NCBI RefSeq assembly: GCF_030272615.1 | Contig: NW_026728917.1 | Location: 186,001-250,000, forward strand | DNA from: Cryptomeria japonica | Taxonomy: Eukaryota; Streptophyta; Pinopsida; Cupressales; Cupressaceae | DNA: 64,000 bases | Direction: 5' to 3' | In this document: positions 30,290-44,127 of the stretch, piece by piece | How positions within the stretch are numbered: position 1 is the stretch's first letter | How the letters are laid out: each line of letters starts with the position of its first letter | Made by a program: the position numbers and the translations under genes | Notes under the pieces: model-generated | Told to the model about the DNA's origin: nothing | Databases searched by the model: none | Seen by the model: the letters and a program-made list of their open reading frames with translations, nothing else

Positions 30290-33200
30290 AGATTTTTTTT
30301 TACATTGCTACCTTCAGCGCTATCAAATATGCTTTATTATAATGTCATCAAATAATTCAACCTACAGTATGATCTATAGCAAATTTCTGTGTTTCAACCT
30401 TCAACACTAGTATTATGTCGTGTCTACAGAGGGAATACCCGTCCAAAAGGCGTGGAAGAAATAAGACTATGAGGAGATTCCATCGACAAGATAAATCTCA
30501 CGACTGTGACACTGCCAAAATAGTGGTAATGTGAGTCTCGTTGCCTTCTCATAGAACTTTTTAACCTTTTTTTTTCAAATAGTAGCTACCTGAAGTGACC
30601 TTTCACTTTTTTTTTGCTATTCACGCTCAGTTGCCATGAAATTTCTTTTCTATTGCCATGAAGTTTTATTTTTCTACTACATTTATACTCTAAAAAATTT
30701 GCAGGTTAGTGACGACTCTTAGCTTTATCTAACCTACCGACCCTTAGATTCAAGATAATTTTTTTTCTAGGGTGATTGATCATTCTGCTAGGCTCTTGAC
30801 GATAGTCTTGAACATCTGTTTACACAATATTAAATAATGTGATTACAAAGTATTATGCTGTGAAATGGATGCGGCTCCACATATTGCAATAATAGACTTT
30901 CTTTAAACATAAAGAGAAAAATGGACATCAAGTCTAAAAGGCGTGGAAAATATATGACAGAAAGAAGTGTCCATCGTCAACATTAACCCCATGACTACGA
31001 CCTCGCGAAAGAGTGCCAACACTAAAGTGATTAATCGTTCTGTTTGTCTATTCGTGGTTAGTTGACATGACATCTTTCTTTCGTCATTTTCTAAGGCTGG
31101 TCAAGATGCTTCCTTATAATATCAGTGAATAATGTGACATAAACTATTCTGTTGTGAAATGGATACGGCTCTACACATTAGAATGCATCCTCACTTTAAA
31201 GTAGAAAAATGGGCATAGCTGTTAAAAAAGACATGAAATGACAATATGACAGAAAGGTGATTCTCTTGAAGAAATTGATTTCATGGCTGTCAGTTTTTGG
31301 AAGTGGAGTAAATTGTTTTGAAAATGAATAATAGCTTTATTGTATTTAATAAATTAAAAAGAGAACAATATGACATATTTCCAATGTTTTAGTCAGGTTG
31401 CATTTATGTTAGGAACAATCAAGGACTAACTTCTTTTCTTACAATGAACAATAGTCAAAGAAGCATCAACATTACTCGTAAAACATTTCAGAGTAGTGGA
31501 GTAGGCACCTTCAAAGCAGACAAATGAACTTTTCTAATCATCACATTATTTTGAAAAGGGAGTCTTGTCATCAAAAGATAGAGAATAAAGAACCACCAAA
31601 AGGATAGGACATAAATTAACATATATATGTTATGTTCGATGCAATGTTGTGATTATTTTGAGGAAATATTTTGATACATGTATCTTATGTACAATGGTGA
31701 AATTTTATTTGGAGTTGAAATTATTCCCATATCCTTCTATCTACCTATTACACACATTTATTCCCATGAATAGTTACCCAACCTTATATGTGCATGCTGC
31801 CATACATTTTGTTTATATTTAAGAAGTTATGACGCTCACCCTTACAAAAAAATCTCATCTAGTTCTTACTTGTCTAGATCTAATCATTTGATTGTGTAAG
31901 ATTATTTTTCTAGTCACATGATTGACCACAAAATTCGGCACCTAAGCCTCATATTTAAAAATTAATAAATATAATTAATTTTCACCAAATAATCCTTTTT
32001 ACTTTCACCTAGAGTTGAAAAAAAAAAGAAGCTTACATCATTAGGTGTTATGAGTTACAATTTAATGAAATTTAGTTTTATTTATTCCATATTTGTCATC
32101 TTTCAAGAATCCTCTCTCATTGTCTAGTATTAAAGTAGAATAAATAGTGAAACATTTAGATTTAATAAATGAAAAAGAATAACAAACTTGTAATTGATAG
32201 CCCTTGCTTGCTATCATCAATATTTGTACATTTTCTAGGGATTTAATTAAGGAAATTTATCTCTTAAAGACATAATAAAGATCATTCAAGTTATTTCAAA
32301 CTATTGATAGTCTCGAGATGTTTAAGAAGATAAGACTAGATTGAGTTTCACCTAGAGGGAAGCAAAATGTTTGTCAAGCCATAAGAATATAAAGATTTCA
32401 TGATCACAAATTCGACCCATAATTCTAATCTTTAACTTTATAGAACAAAGGATTAATATAGAATTTGAGACCATATTTATGAAGAGAGATTGCCTTTCTA
32501 AATTACAAAGATAAAATAATCTAGAATCTTCATTAGAAATCAAAATTAGTTAATCAAAATATTACATACCCTTATTCATGATATGTATTTCTAAATATAA
32601 TAGATATAGTTATCAATTTTCTATTACCCACCTATCTTTAATTAATTCAAACTAAGGGGACATTTTGATAAGTAATGTTCTCTTTTGTTCTCAAATTTCA
32701 CTTGTAAGATACAAGCTACCAATGGGACATTTGTTTTTCTATTTTGTAGGTTCTCATGATGAGAGCATGTTGAAAGTATATAGTTAAATTATTATTTAAG
32801 TTATCATGTCTTAATAGGGTTGATTACTTATATGGACACATCAACTTCATATAATCTATATCTAATTAGATATCAAATTTACATGAACATTTTTGAGTGC
32901 TATAATATTTTTGATGCATGATCAATTAGGATTCAGACACAATTCAATGTAACGGAAAATATAATTATGAAACTAGCATATATATGTTATTTTCTATGCA
33001 ATATTGTGAATATTTTTAGGAAATGCTTGGATACATATATCTTATGAACAATACTGCAATATTGTATGGAATTTTGACTATTCTCCTATCCTTAGGTATA
33101 TTAATATACATATGCATTCCCATGAATAGTTACCTAATTTTATATGCGCACACTACCATACATTATACTTATCTAAGAAGTTATGACACTTATCCACACA

Positions 33201-34071
33201 CGAACTCTCATCTAGTTCTTTTTTCCTTAGATCTAGTCATTTGATTGTCTAGGATCATTTCTATAGTCACATGATTGACCACATAATTACACACCTTAGC
33301 CTCATATTTAAACAAAAATAAATAAATAAATTACCAACTAATGCTCTTTACCTTCCCCATCTAGAGTTGCAAAAGTACAAGCTTGGATGATCAGATGTTT
33401 TGTGTTACTGTGTTACCTATTAATTTTTATGTTTACAAATGATTTTTGTTGGATTTTTTGGTTTCATATTTATAAATGTAAATTTAGGTTAGTCAAATGT
33501 TCATATTTCTTACTTAGTTGAGCAATCTCCTATTTTATTCGTAAAAGTTCACTTGTGAGATGGAAGCTATTCATGGAATATTTTTCTTCTATCTTTTAGG
33601 CTCTCATAAGGAATGCATTTTTAATGATGTACTTGTATGATCATGTCTAGATAAGGTCCCTTACTTTATATGGACCCACCCTCTTTTGTAATGAAGAGAG
33701 ATTGCATTTCCAAATACAAAGGCAAAATAATCTATCCATTCATCAAGAACCCACAATCTTCAATCAAAAGACTAAACACCCTTATACACTTTATTTGTTT
33801 TCAAGAATCATAAATATAATCATTTAAATATAAAAATAATTTACAAAAATATTATTGACAGTAAATCTAACATTCAACTTGAAGCATACACATATCAAAT
33901 CAGCTCTAAGCACGCAAGTATCTGATTTGAACACAGATGTAGATACTTTGTACACTTCTAATAATATGAAAACATTTAATATTATAAGACATAGTTGAAT
34001 ACGATCAAAGTCATGTAGAAATAAGAAGCTGCAACACTGTATCAGACTTGCAAAAGCAACTTTCCCAAACC
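30290..34071. other. Noncoding stretch with diverged repeats (unit 2)
   Basis: Counterpart of 1375-5156 with no difference seen. It holds the same two repeat sets, at about 30415-31300 and 31610-33765. Confidence 0.6.
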
Positions 34072-36731
34072 TTATTTATCGTTCTCATTGCTATGGTAGT
34101 ATAGGATAGCAAGCCACTTGGTTTTGGACCGGCGCACCAAGTCCAAAAGCCCCCATCTTTCTAATTTTATCCACACGTATTCCCCCAGACGGTCAGAAAG
34201 AAAAGGAAGTAGACCGTTCAGGTGGTTAAACCTAGCCTTCTTCACTGTAAACTTTGCAGCCATGTAGAAAAAAGTGAAATTACCACAGAAGCAGATGATC
34301 AAGCACGCCCCAAGAATGAACCAAGCCAGCTCGGGATTCATGTTGGAAAGCATGGCATACACTGCAAGCATGAAGCCATAGGCCGTAAAGGCAAACGTGG
34401 CACAAACCAATAGGTTGGTAATACAGAGGAACAATACCTTATTTCCCGTGGTAATAGGTGTACTCATCTGCCACATCAGCACCACTAAGAGCGACAGAAA
34501 GAATGCCACACAATCAAAGATGAGAAAAACCTTGAAGGAGGCCAACGGAAGCAGAATCGGCGAACCTAAACTCTTGTCTGAGCCAGTTCCAGGCGCAGGC
34601 GCAGGCGAAATTCCCGATCCCTTTGAGTCCCCATTTCCATTCCCATCGTCCGTCACGAAACTGCCCGGAGCAGTGAAAGCTGCCGTAAATGACATTGTCG
34701 CTAATAGAACTGCCACCACTAGTTCTGTGTTGCGCCTGTCCTCATATGTTTTGTCCACCATCTCAACAGCAACCTCATGTTTCTCTGCACTCACCTTTGG
34801 AGCGCTGTACAAGAATGGCTTGCGATTGGAAGGATAACTGGCCAGAACTGAAATTATCTTGTCAGATTCGTGATAGTGCGTGTTCTCTCTCACGATATCA
34901 AAGGCCGTTAAGCCTGCCTTGTTGACAGCAAACTTGTTTATCCCCGCTATACAAAGCAACGACTTCACCATCTGAAAAATGCAAACTCAAATAAGTTCAT
35001 AAAAATTAAATGATCTATTGGAACTAACTATGCATAAAGATTTCTTCTACGGAAGTTCTTGCCGTGATGATTTTAATTTCTGTCTTCAGTAGAAATACTT
35101 TCAGTAATTTGACTCTATATATAGACGAGATTAGATTAAGAATCTACACAAACCCAAAACTTATATAGCTGTACACAGTAATTGGTTGAAAGAACAAACT
35201 TCAGCAGTGACAAACAGAGGTTTGTATAAAAAGAGACTTACATTCAAGTCTTTTTTCTTTGCTGCAATATGCAGTGGTGTGTCTCCTTCACTTATCCTCG
35301 AAAAAGGAGATTTCATTTCACCCGCATCTGTGTTTCCTCCACTTTTCACGGGCTCATCTTTTGGATCTTTCTTTTCAGCCGGATCTGTCTTTCCTCCACT
35401 TCGCAGAGGCTCTTCATGTGGAGGTTTGTCAAGTCCCTTGTTGACCAAGTATGATAAGCCTACCTCTTCGTTCAGGTAATCAACAATTCGCACTTGCCTA
35501 ACTAGGGCAGCTAAGTGCAGAACGTTCATTCCACAACTATTCCGTATTTCGACAGCGTCTGGCCTCTCATTTATCAACTCTTGTACTGCTTCCAGATGAC
35601 CCAATTTCGCTGCCACACAGATGGGAGTTTCTTGGCTGTCATTAACCCAATAACACAGTTCGGCCTCAAATTTTATTAACTTCTTTATTATATGCACGTA
35701 GTTTCTTTCAACAGCTATATGCAGAGCTGTGTTGCCAAGTTCGTCCTTACGTTGGATTAACTGCTTCGCATCTGATAAATTTAGTATATGATCAACTAGA
35801 TCTGTAAAAGAAGCATCCAAAATCATTGCCTTAAGTTAGATAAGATGTTCTTCAAGAAGGGCCAAGGGTAAGAGAATGCCTAATTTACCTTTGTTGAAGC
35901 GATACAGACCTCAACTAATATAACAACATAAATACAGAATTCAACTAAATACACGAAGAAGTAAAGAAGAACTCATTGGTTATCAACTGTAAACGAACAG
36001 AAGCTGAAGTAAAATAGAAACAACATAATCAAACGACTTGAAAAAATAGAAAGAACTGAAACATGATAGACAATCATCCTCGTGTTATTTAAGATAAAGA
36101 AAAAATTGGGGACAAAATGATATTTGTCTTGAACCGTTAAATTAGGAGATGCTTAGCAGATACTTTTACAAACTTATAGGCAAAGAAATCCTAAAATCGA
36201 AATAAAATAACCTGAATCTCCTCTGTTTACTGCAACAGATAAACAGTTCCTCTTGTGCACCGTACTTTCGAGTAAGCTCGACGGAGATGCGTCAAATATT
36301 GCCTTCACTGTCTCTAAATTGCCGCTTTCGTAGGCTTTGAACAAAGCTGTTTCATCAAGCTTATTGCGGAGATCCACACCACTTTCTGGTTGTTGGAGTA
36401 GAATCTTCACAACGTTGGAGAAACCTCCCTGCGCAGCCAAGTGTAACGCAGTATCCTTTTCGGCATTGGTAGCATTCACAAGCAGAGGCTTCACTTCGGG
36501 ATCGGTTTCCTTCAGAAGTTGACGATTGAGTTGCAGGAGCTGTTGAATGAAGTGTAGATTTCCTACACTAGCAGCCAAATGGAGAAGAGTATTTTCCCCT
36601 CCAGGTGTAATATTGTTGAGAGCTGCTTTAAGTTGGGAACTCAGTTGTTGATCGATCCTTAAACGCGTTACCGCAGCTTTGAAGGCGTCAGGATCGATCC
36701 TTCCGCCGAGTTGTTGACCCTCAGTGGCCAT
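34072..36731 (-). CDS. Ankyrin-repeat/PGG membrane protein, ACD6/ITN1-like (unit 2 copy)
   Basis: Second intact copy with exons 36212-36731, 35242-35801 and 34072-34971 and the same splice sites. The predicted 659-residue protein is identical to that of unit 1, as are both introns and several kb of flank. Regulation should therefore be the same unless the copies differ in chromatin state. See the unit 1 entry for domain detail. Confidence 0.9.
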
Positions 36732-37440
36732 GCTAAATATCTGCCGTTACAGCCTTCAACACCAAGGCACGCTTCTTTGTAATAGGATTGAATAATACTA
36801 CATTCAGTATTATGCCAGAAACTACATAATAGAATATGTGGTCTCAGTTTTTCCACAAGGGAAACATTAAAAATACAAGTATCCACATCTTACACTTCAG
36901 GGTTTCCACAACTTTAGTTGGAATCTCACTTTTTCTTTCGTTGGAACAGATACAACATTTTGACCTTGACTGGGTGCAAATAACCAGTGTTAATTAGCTT
37001 TGATTGGGTGCCAAGTAATTACTCTAGTTTGGTGCGAATAATATGACTATGGGGTGTTCTGCTAGAACATTATTTTTTTAATACTTGAAGTGATCCTACA
37101 CGTCAAAATTACTACAACTTTTTCATAGTTGGAATGTCTATTTTTCTTAGATGAAAGTGTACATTGAAATCAAATACAAATTTTTTTTATCATTTATAAT
37201 TTAATAATTTATTCTATGTGAAATATGTACACATTTTATTTAATGTTGAGTTTATTTCAGTGGATTAGATAATTATTTAATATAGTTATATTTCAATAAA
37301 CGATATAACTGTTGTTTAAATTAATTTCTTTCTTTTCATTCTATCATTCTTATTCAATTACATATATTTTCATACATTGCACATTATGTTGTCTTTATTT
37401 ACACACATTTTTATACATGTACCATTTACTATAACCGATG
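36732..37440. other. Upstream flank of the ankyrin gene (unit 2)
   Basis: Counterpart of 7817-8525; no difference seen. No clear TATA box. Confidence 0.5.
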
Positions 37441-39000
37441 CACTGCAAAATAGGATGTTAGGAACACAAACAAAAGACTCAAGAATCAACTGTTAGTGTT
37501 AGTATCATAAACGAAATACGATCCTAAGCAAGCATATGAAGAGAGATCAAACATTTAATGGAAAGTATGCAAAAACAAAAGAAAGACACAAGACCCTTCC
37601 AAATGCTTGCCAACATGTTCATAGTAGCTTCTCCCTTGTTCCTCTCCTCTCCAAGTTCCACATGAGTGTAGCCCTTAGCTCTTTGCACTACTATGGAAGT
37701 CTTATGGAGATTCAAGATTTATGAAAAATGATTTAAAATATGCAAATGCAAGCGAAATATGAGAAAGCCTAATTAAGCTATCTTGGTTTTAACCAAAATA
37801 ACAATGTAGATTAGATGACTCCTAAAATGATCTCTTAAATTTCACTATAGATTAGATGCATACAAGATTTCTGGATCTGAATTATGAAGGAATGGGCTCT
37901 ATTTATAGGAAAAATAGGGCAATGGATGGTTGAGATTAAGTAATCTCAACAAGGGTCAAGATAGAAAGATTTATGATCCATGTGAGGGCTTTCAACCCAA
38001 TCCCAGGATGACAAATGCCAACATGAGATGGCTTGAGAGGAGAGGGAAGAAGCATTAAATGCTTGAAATGACATGAAGGTTAGGTTAGGAGTTAAGGTTA
38101 AGCTTGAGTTGAATGAATAAAGTCGCTATCCAATGAATAATGCCTTTATCCAATGGCTAAACTCTTGTACAAGAGTTAGTGGGTGAGTTGAGTTAACCAT
38201 TAATGCTTGAAGAGACCCATGAGTCAAAAGGATGGTTAAGTTAGAGGAAAGTCTCTAACCATGTGGGTGAGTTGAGTTAAGCATTAATGGTCATGTAAGA
38301 GCCATTAATGGTTTGGAATACTTTAGGCGTTAACCTGTTGAATACATAAAGCCTTTAATGCTTTTCAAAGACTTTGAGGCTTTGAGAAGTGACTTCAAGT
38401 TGCCTAGGAATGTGACAATATTTAGGAAATGGATTAGGCAAATTAGGAATGGTTTAGAAGAATTTAGAAAGTGGTTAGAATTGTCTAGAAGGGGATTTAA
38501 GATGTAAGTGGGTTTGGTGGGTGAGGGAAAATAGGATTTTAATTAAAATAAAATTCATTTATTTCAACTAAATAGGTGCAACTTGCATTTGTAGGAGAAT
38601 GCAAGTGGGGGGAGGGGGGGAGTAGTTTAAGGATTTAAATAAATATTTTATTATTTATTTAAAAGAGGAAAGAGGGTTAAATTCAATAAATATGTTTTAT
38701 TCATTTAATTCCTTAAGAATGTAGCTTAATTAATATTTAAATAAATTGAATAATTTATTTAATTAATAGGAGAAGAGGCTGAGGATGAATTAATTAAATT
38801 TTAATTTAATTAACTGATTATTAATAGTTAAATAATCAAATAAATAGTAAATATTCATTTAATTAAATGGACAGATTTATGTGACTACTTTTGCCCCTCT
38901 TTGAGACGGTGCGGTTTATCACATCGTTTCAAAGAAAGAAAAATAGGTGTGAAGAAATATGCCCCATAAATGTTAATTTAGTGGGTGCTATGTCCCCTCG
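37441..39000 (-). repeat. LTR-like block, minus orientation (unit 2)
   Basis: Counterpart of 8526-10085, with the TATA-like box at about 37893-37902 and the A/T palindrome series at about 38535-38890. The boundaries remain approximate. Confidence 0.45.
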
Positions 39001-39284
39001 ACAGATGGGCTAAAAAATTTCAAAAAATCGGGTGATCTCTCGAAAAAGAACAAGAAGTTGAGGGGAGGTAGAATACAAGAAATTAGCAATAACGGTGAAA
39101 TGATGGGAGAAAAATGGGGGTAAAATGAGGAAATGAGAGACGTTGGAAGTTTAGAGGGACCACAACAGTAAGCGGGGTGAATTAGGGTTAGGGCTGGATG
39201 GTATATATGGGGGGGAAGGGGAAAAAATAGGCTCATTTGCACCTATCTCCTTGGCAGTTTAGAGCTCTGATAGGGAATTTTTGG

Positions 39285-41962
39285 TGAAGGAGTGAGCAAC
39301 GATCATCATGCCTATGCCTATAGAAGATCACCGGCTAGAGTGGATCTGTCGATTCCAACAGCCAGACAACTACAAACCAGCTATACACAAATTTTGAATT
39401 TTGTGTTTTGTGCATTTTTGGCATGTTTTTTCAGGCATCAAAGTCCAATCAAGATAATAGCGCTAAAACCATGTTTTAATGCTATTGTCGCCTAGAATAG
39501 CACTATTATGCCGCAATGGTGCTATTGTATAGTAGTTGTAGCGCTTGTGTTAGGTTTAGTGCTTTCATTACATAGTAGTAGTGGTATTGTAGTATTAGCA
39601 CGTTTGTATGTTTGTTGTAGTGCTGTTGTTATTGAATAGCATTGTTGTGTAGTTAATTTAGCGTGTTTGATTGTTTAGCACTTTTGTGCACAAATTGTGG
39701 CGCTATTGTGAGCAGAATAGCACTATTGTGATAAAAATTCCCCAGTGTTAGAGAACATAGCCTGATGTCTCAGTTGATTGTTTGATTGGTTGTTTTGGTG
39801 AATTATAGCAGCCCCCTTGAGACTAGGTCATTATGATAAATGTCTGTTGTAGTCTAGGATTGCCATAATCGATTACCTATTGAGACCCGAAGATACTTGA
39901 TCAAAGTATCTGTTGATAGTCTAGGTTGAAAACTTAAGAAAGTTTGTACCAAAACAACTAATGTTTGTTGATGTGTGTAAGAGGACGTGCCTGTTCTACA
40001 GATGCCGGAGCAGCATCCTGCCACATAGCAGCTGACAGAGGCAGACAGATTCTGCGTCGCTGCGACTAGTTTGTACGATATGATCTATCGTCCCGTGATT
40101 CGGATGAATTGCGGACTGATGACAGCACTGGCCGAGCATTGGCATAGTGAGATATGTACCTTCTACCTGGCGATGGGAGAGATGACAGTGATGCTAGAGG
40201 ATGTGTGGAGGATACTACACATCCTGATTAGAGGGGAGCTGGTGACCTATGATCAAGCATTAGGGACGACGACGGTGTAGAGAATATTTGCTGATGATGT
40301 TTATATTGAGGATGACTTTGTATCCTAGGAGGACATAGTAGCATTGTATGAGCCTTTACCAATAGTTTTATCCAGGATCGTCGGGGGTTTGGTGTGCCCC
40401 GACTGACGTTCACATGGACTAGCCGTTGGTTGGGACCAGGTGATTGAGAAGATGATGACTGAGAGGACCCACTATGCCTGGGGACCATGTGTGCTAGCAC
40501 ATATTTATAGGGAGCTACACGAGGTGGTGTACCGAGAGAAGAGATCACTAGCAGTAGGGATCACATTACTACACATCTGGGCTTGGGAGCACTTGCCAGT
40601 CACACGAACAGTCTACTTGATATTTAGGGTGATATATCAGCCCTATGTTTATATGTATGGAGGGATGATGAGCCAGCCCCATCTGAGGAAGTTGGATTTT
40701 TTGTGACGGGCTTTAGATGACCTAGATACAGTGATATGGAGGTTGTATATCGAGTGTGAGCCTTGGGAGGATGATGCAGAAGTGCTACTGTATGTATTTA
40801 TGACACACTTTTTGATTGGGCGCACATCCTACCTTATAGAGAGACAGGTGCCAGGGAGAGTGATGAGGCAGTTTTGACGGAGGTAGGGATTGTCGAGAGG
40901 CTCAGGGGAGTATGCATGGGTAGTACGGGAGAGATTTTAGTGGGGACCAATGTTACCATATGATCAGGCCTTGATAGAGTTCCAGAATTTACAGGCGAGA
41001 CCAGGGCATATGAGGCCTGAGATTGTCGATGCAGGGGTGACAGAGGAGTACACACAGTATCATACTGCACATCTGATTATATAGATTTCAGATCCGATCG
41101 AGCCTATACCACCTTTTGAGGATGAGAGGAGATGATAAAGGAGGAAGAGAGGAGGTCGAGGAGTAGGAGGAGGAGATGGAGGTGGTGGAGGAGGATTTGG
41201 TGGAGCAGGAAAAGGTGGAGGAGGAGATGGAGGTGGTGGAGTATTTGGTGGAGCAGGAGGAGGTGGAGGACGAGGAGGATTTGGTGGTGGAGGGGGATTT
41301 GGAGGTGGAGGTGGTGGAGGAGGATGATTACAGAGGAGAGGTAGAGGGGGAGAGTCGTTGCGACTATCACAGGGTCCACTGATACGAGGGGCTGCCAAAG
41401 AAGGAGGTAGGGATATTGGTGGGGGTGTAGTGCCTATGGAGATGGGAGAGGGAGCCATAGGTGGAGGAGAGGTTCCTATGGAGATGGGAGGGGGAGAGAT
41501 AGGTGGAGGAGATGGAGATGTATGGGAGTATATGATTTTACACTCACAGACTCGGTTAGAGGATAGCGAGGCAGAGATTGCAGCTAGAGATGTCCAACTA
41601 TTTGCATGGGAGGTGGAGCTGACTGTAGTGAGGAAAGAGAGAGATGATCTGGTGGACAGGTTGAGGGAGGTGCAGGATAGAGTCCAAGTCTTGGAGGGAG
41701 CATAGGCATAGGGTCCAACTGAGGTGGTGTTGAGGGAGATGTGACAGGCAAGTGGAGAGATTGACTATTGGTGGGGAATATATGAGCTGGTTGTGCCAGT
41801 TAGTCAGCAAGCACTGAGCTATTCTAAGATGCGGTGGGCAAGATCAAAGTGGTCACAGAGGGCTCAGAGAAGTGGGGGTGTTATGGGTCCTCCTCAGTGA
41901 GGTGGTGGGGGAGGAGTAGGGGGTAGTCGTGGTGCAGCATCTGGCCAGAGTGCCATTTGAGA
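39285..41962 (+). pseudogene. PMD protein pseudogene (unit 2)
   Basis: Counterpart of 10370-13047 with the same in-frame stops, Gly-rich tract (about 41157-41325) and coiled-coil-like segment. No unit-specific change was seen, so the decay predates the array. Confidence 0.72.
39455..39740. repeat. AGCGCTATTGT-type degenerate repeat (unit 2)
   Basis: Same tract as 10540-10825, with no difference seen. Confidence 0.65.
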
Positions 41963-42918
41963 TATTTTAGGTACTTGTTACATTATTATTTTGGACTGTG
42001 ACTTGGATGGATTTTGGTAGTCGATATATTTTGACATCATTGTACTATGATACATGTAATCTTTTTTTTTAATGTGATATATGAAGAGATCCCATGCTTT
42101 GATATTATATGCATATGTATGATGACACGTATATTGTTGATACAGGATGATGATTATGAGTTATGCTTAGATTCATGCTATGGATGATTTGATTACTATA
42201 TATACATGGTGATGATATGATTTCTAGATGCATGCTATGGATGATTTGTCTAATTATGTGGATGCAGGTAGAAGATGGACGATGCTTGTGGTAATGATGT
42301 TAATTATGATGTAATGATGATGATGTATGCAAAAATAATGAGTTGAAATAATGCATAATGATGTTTGTGATAGATAATACTTGTTCATTTTTTATGATAT
42401 GATATGAGTAAATGATGCATGTTGTAAGATGAATCTAAGTGAATCAAATGTGTATGCAAATGTGATGTATGAATGCACTTTAAATGGATGAACAAATGTT
42501 GATACAAATGTTTATGTATGAATGCACTTAAATGAATGTATCTAAATGATGTAATGTTTATGAGATGTATTTAAAATTAATCTAAATGACTAAAATGATT
42601 CAAAACATAACTAAGTGATAAATGAGATTGAAATGATAATGCAAATAAATGCAAATAGGGGATAAAGAATAATGAATAACTGCACCTTAATGCAATTAAA
42701 GGATAATGAATAACTGCACCTTAGTGCAATTGGAGGATAATGCATGCATCTCATGAATCTAGATGAAACAAAATGGGGAAAAATGCACCTATGAAATGAA
42801 TTCTAAATGAACTTAAAGGATGATGAAAGGAATGCATATTTAAAATGAATGCACTACATGGATGAATGAATGTTCTTTATAACAAATTCACTTAAATGAA
42901 ATGCAACTAAATTATAGT
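41963..42918. other. Noncoding ATGATG-rich stretch (unit 2)
   Basis: Counterpart of 13048-14003. One C-to-G change at 42129 is the first unit 1/unit 2 difference found, reading from the unit start. Confidence 0.5.
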
Positions 42919-43704
42919 TGTAGACACCTAAAATTGTTTAGTCTAATTAAATAAATATCTTTATTTATTTAATTATTTTAAGCCTAATTCTTCTATTAAT
43001 TAAATAAATCTTTATTTATTTAACTAATTCATTTATCCTCTTTTAGCCTTATTTCTCATTTAAATAAATACTTTTATTTATTTAAATTATCCTTTTCCTA
43101 AATTAAATAGATATCTTATTTATTTAATTGATCCCACTTCCTCTATTAATTAAATAAATCTTTATTTATTTAATTAATTCATTAACCTTTTCTACCCATG
43201 ACACATGTCATTCATCTCTTAATTCCTACACTACCTACCCTTTCATTATTTTCTTATTTTCTCTACCTACCCTCTAATCCTAGCTGACTATTTATCTCTT
43301 ACACCTCCAATCTTATCCCTCCATTTCCTACAATGTCTTCTATATAAGAGGACACTTCCTTCATTATCAACCCTGATTAGTTGACTTCTCAACTACATTA
43401 CACTTTCAAACTTGCATATGCGATCAAGCCTACTTTCAACCACATTTCCGTTCTTTGTTGAGCTCTTGTGCACATATAAAATCTAAGAGCAAATATATCA
43501 AGCAAGATAAATGGAGATAGGAAGAATGGAGATCTAAACCCTATTGGACATGTGATGGTATAATCTTTGTGATTTCATTTGATTTGCATTGTCTTAGGTA
43601 ATCTTCATAAGTTATGGTGGATCTTTGTTGTTGTTAGGCTAGGGTTTTGTGGTTGAATTCATTTAGTCTTTCAATATTGTTGTTTTCCATTTTCACCATA
43701 TACA
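42919..43704 (+). repeat. Gypsy-type LTR (unit 2)
   Basis: Counterpart of 14004-14789 with the same TG..CA ends and TATA box (43341-43348). It has one G-to-A change at 43333, eight bases before the TATA box. Confidence 0.65.
43341..43348 (+). promoter_or_regulatory. TATA box of the gypsy LTR (unit 2)
   Basis: TATATAAG, counterpart of 14426-14433 and unchanged. Confidence 0.55.
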
Positions 43705-44127
43705 TTTTGGCACGCCCCATGGGACATAGATTTTTGTTAGATCTATGTTTTTTGCAGGTTTTTCTAACCCTATATTGCTGTTTTGTAAAACAATTTGGAG
43801 AAAACCTTGTGCAGCTAGGGTTTTGGACACAAAATCAAGATCTTGGAGAGATTTGATCCTATCTCACAAACGTATTAGAATTTTTGCACAGAATTTTATT
43901 GGCAAGTTGAAGACAGTATCAATAGATTTCAATCCAAAATTTAGAATTTTTGGAGCACATTTTCATTTTCTATGAATTTTTTATGATTTTTCATAAACAA
44001 TTAATTTTGAGAGCAAATCAGTGAATTGTTCGGGTTTTCTTACATTTTTGGAAATATCTCATAATTATACACAACATCTGTTCTTTGTGATTTTAATTTT
44101 GATGCAAAAAAATTCTTAAAAAATCAG
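43705..44127 (+). other. Gypsy leader (unit 2)
   Basis: Counterpart of 14790-15212, with the primer-site-like motif at its left end and no sustained frame. Confidence 0.5.
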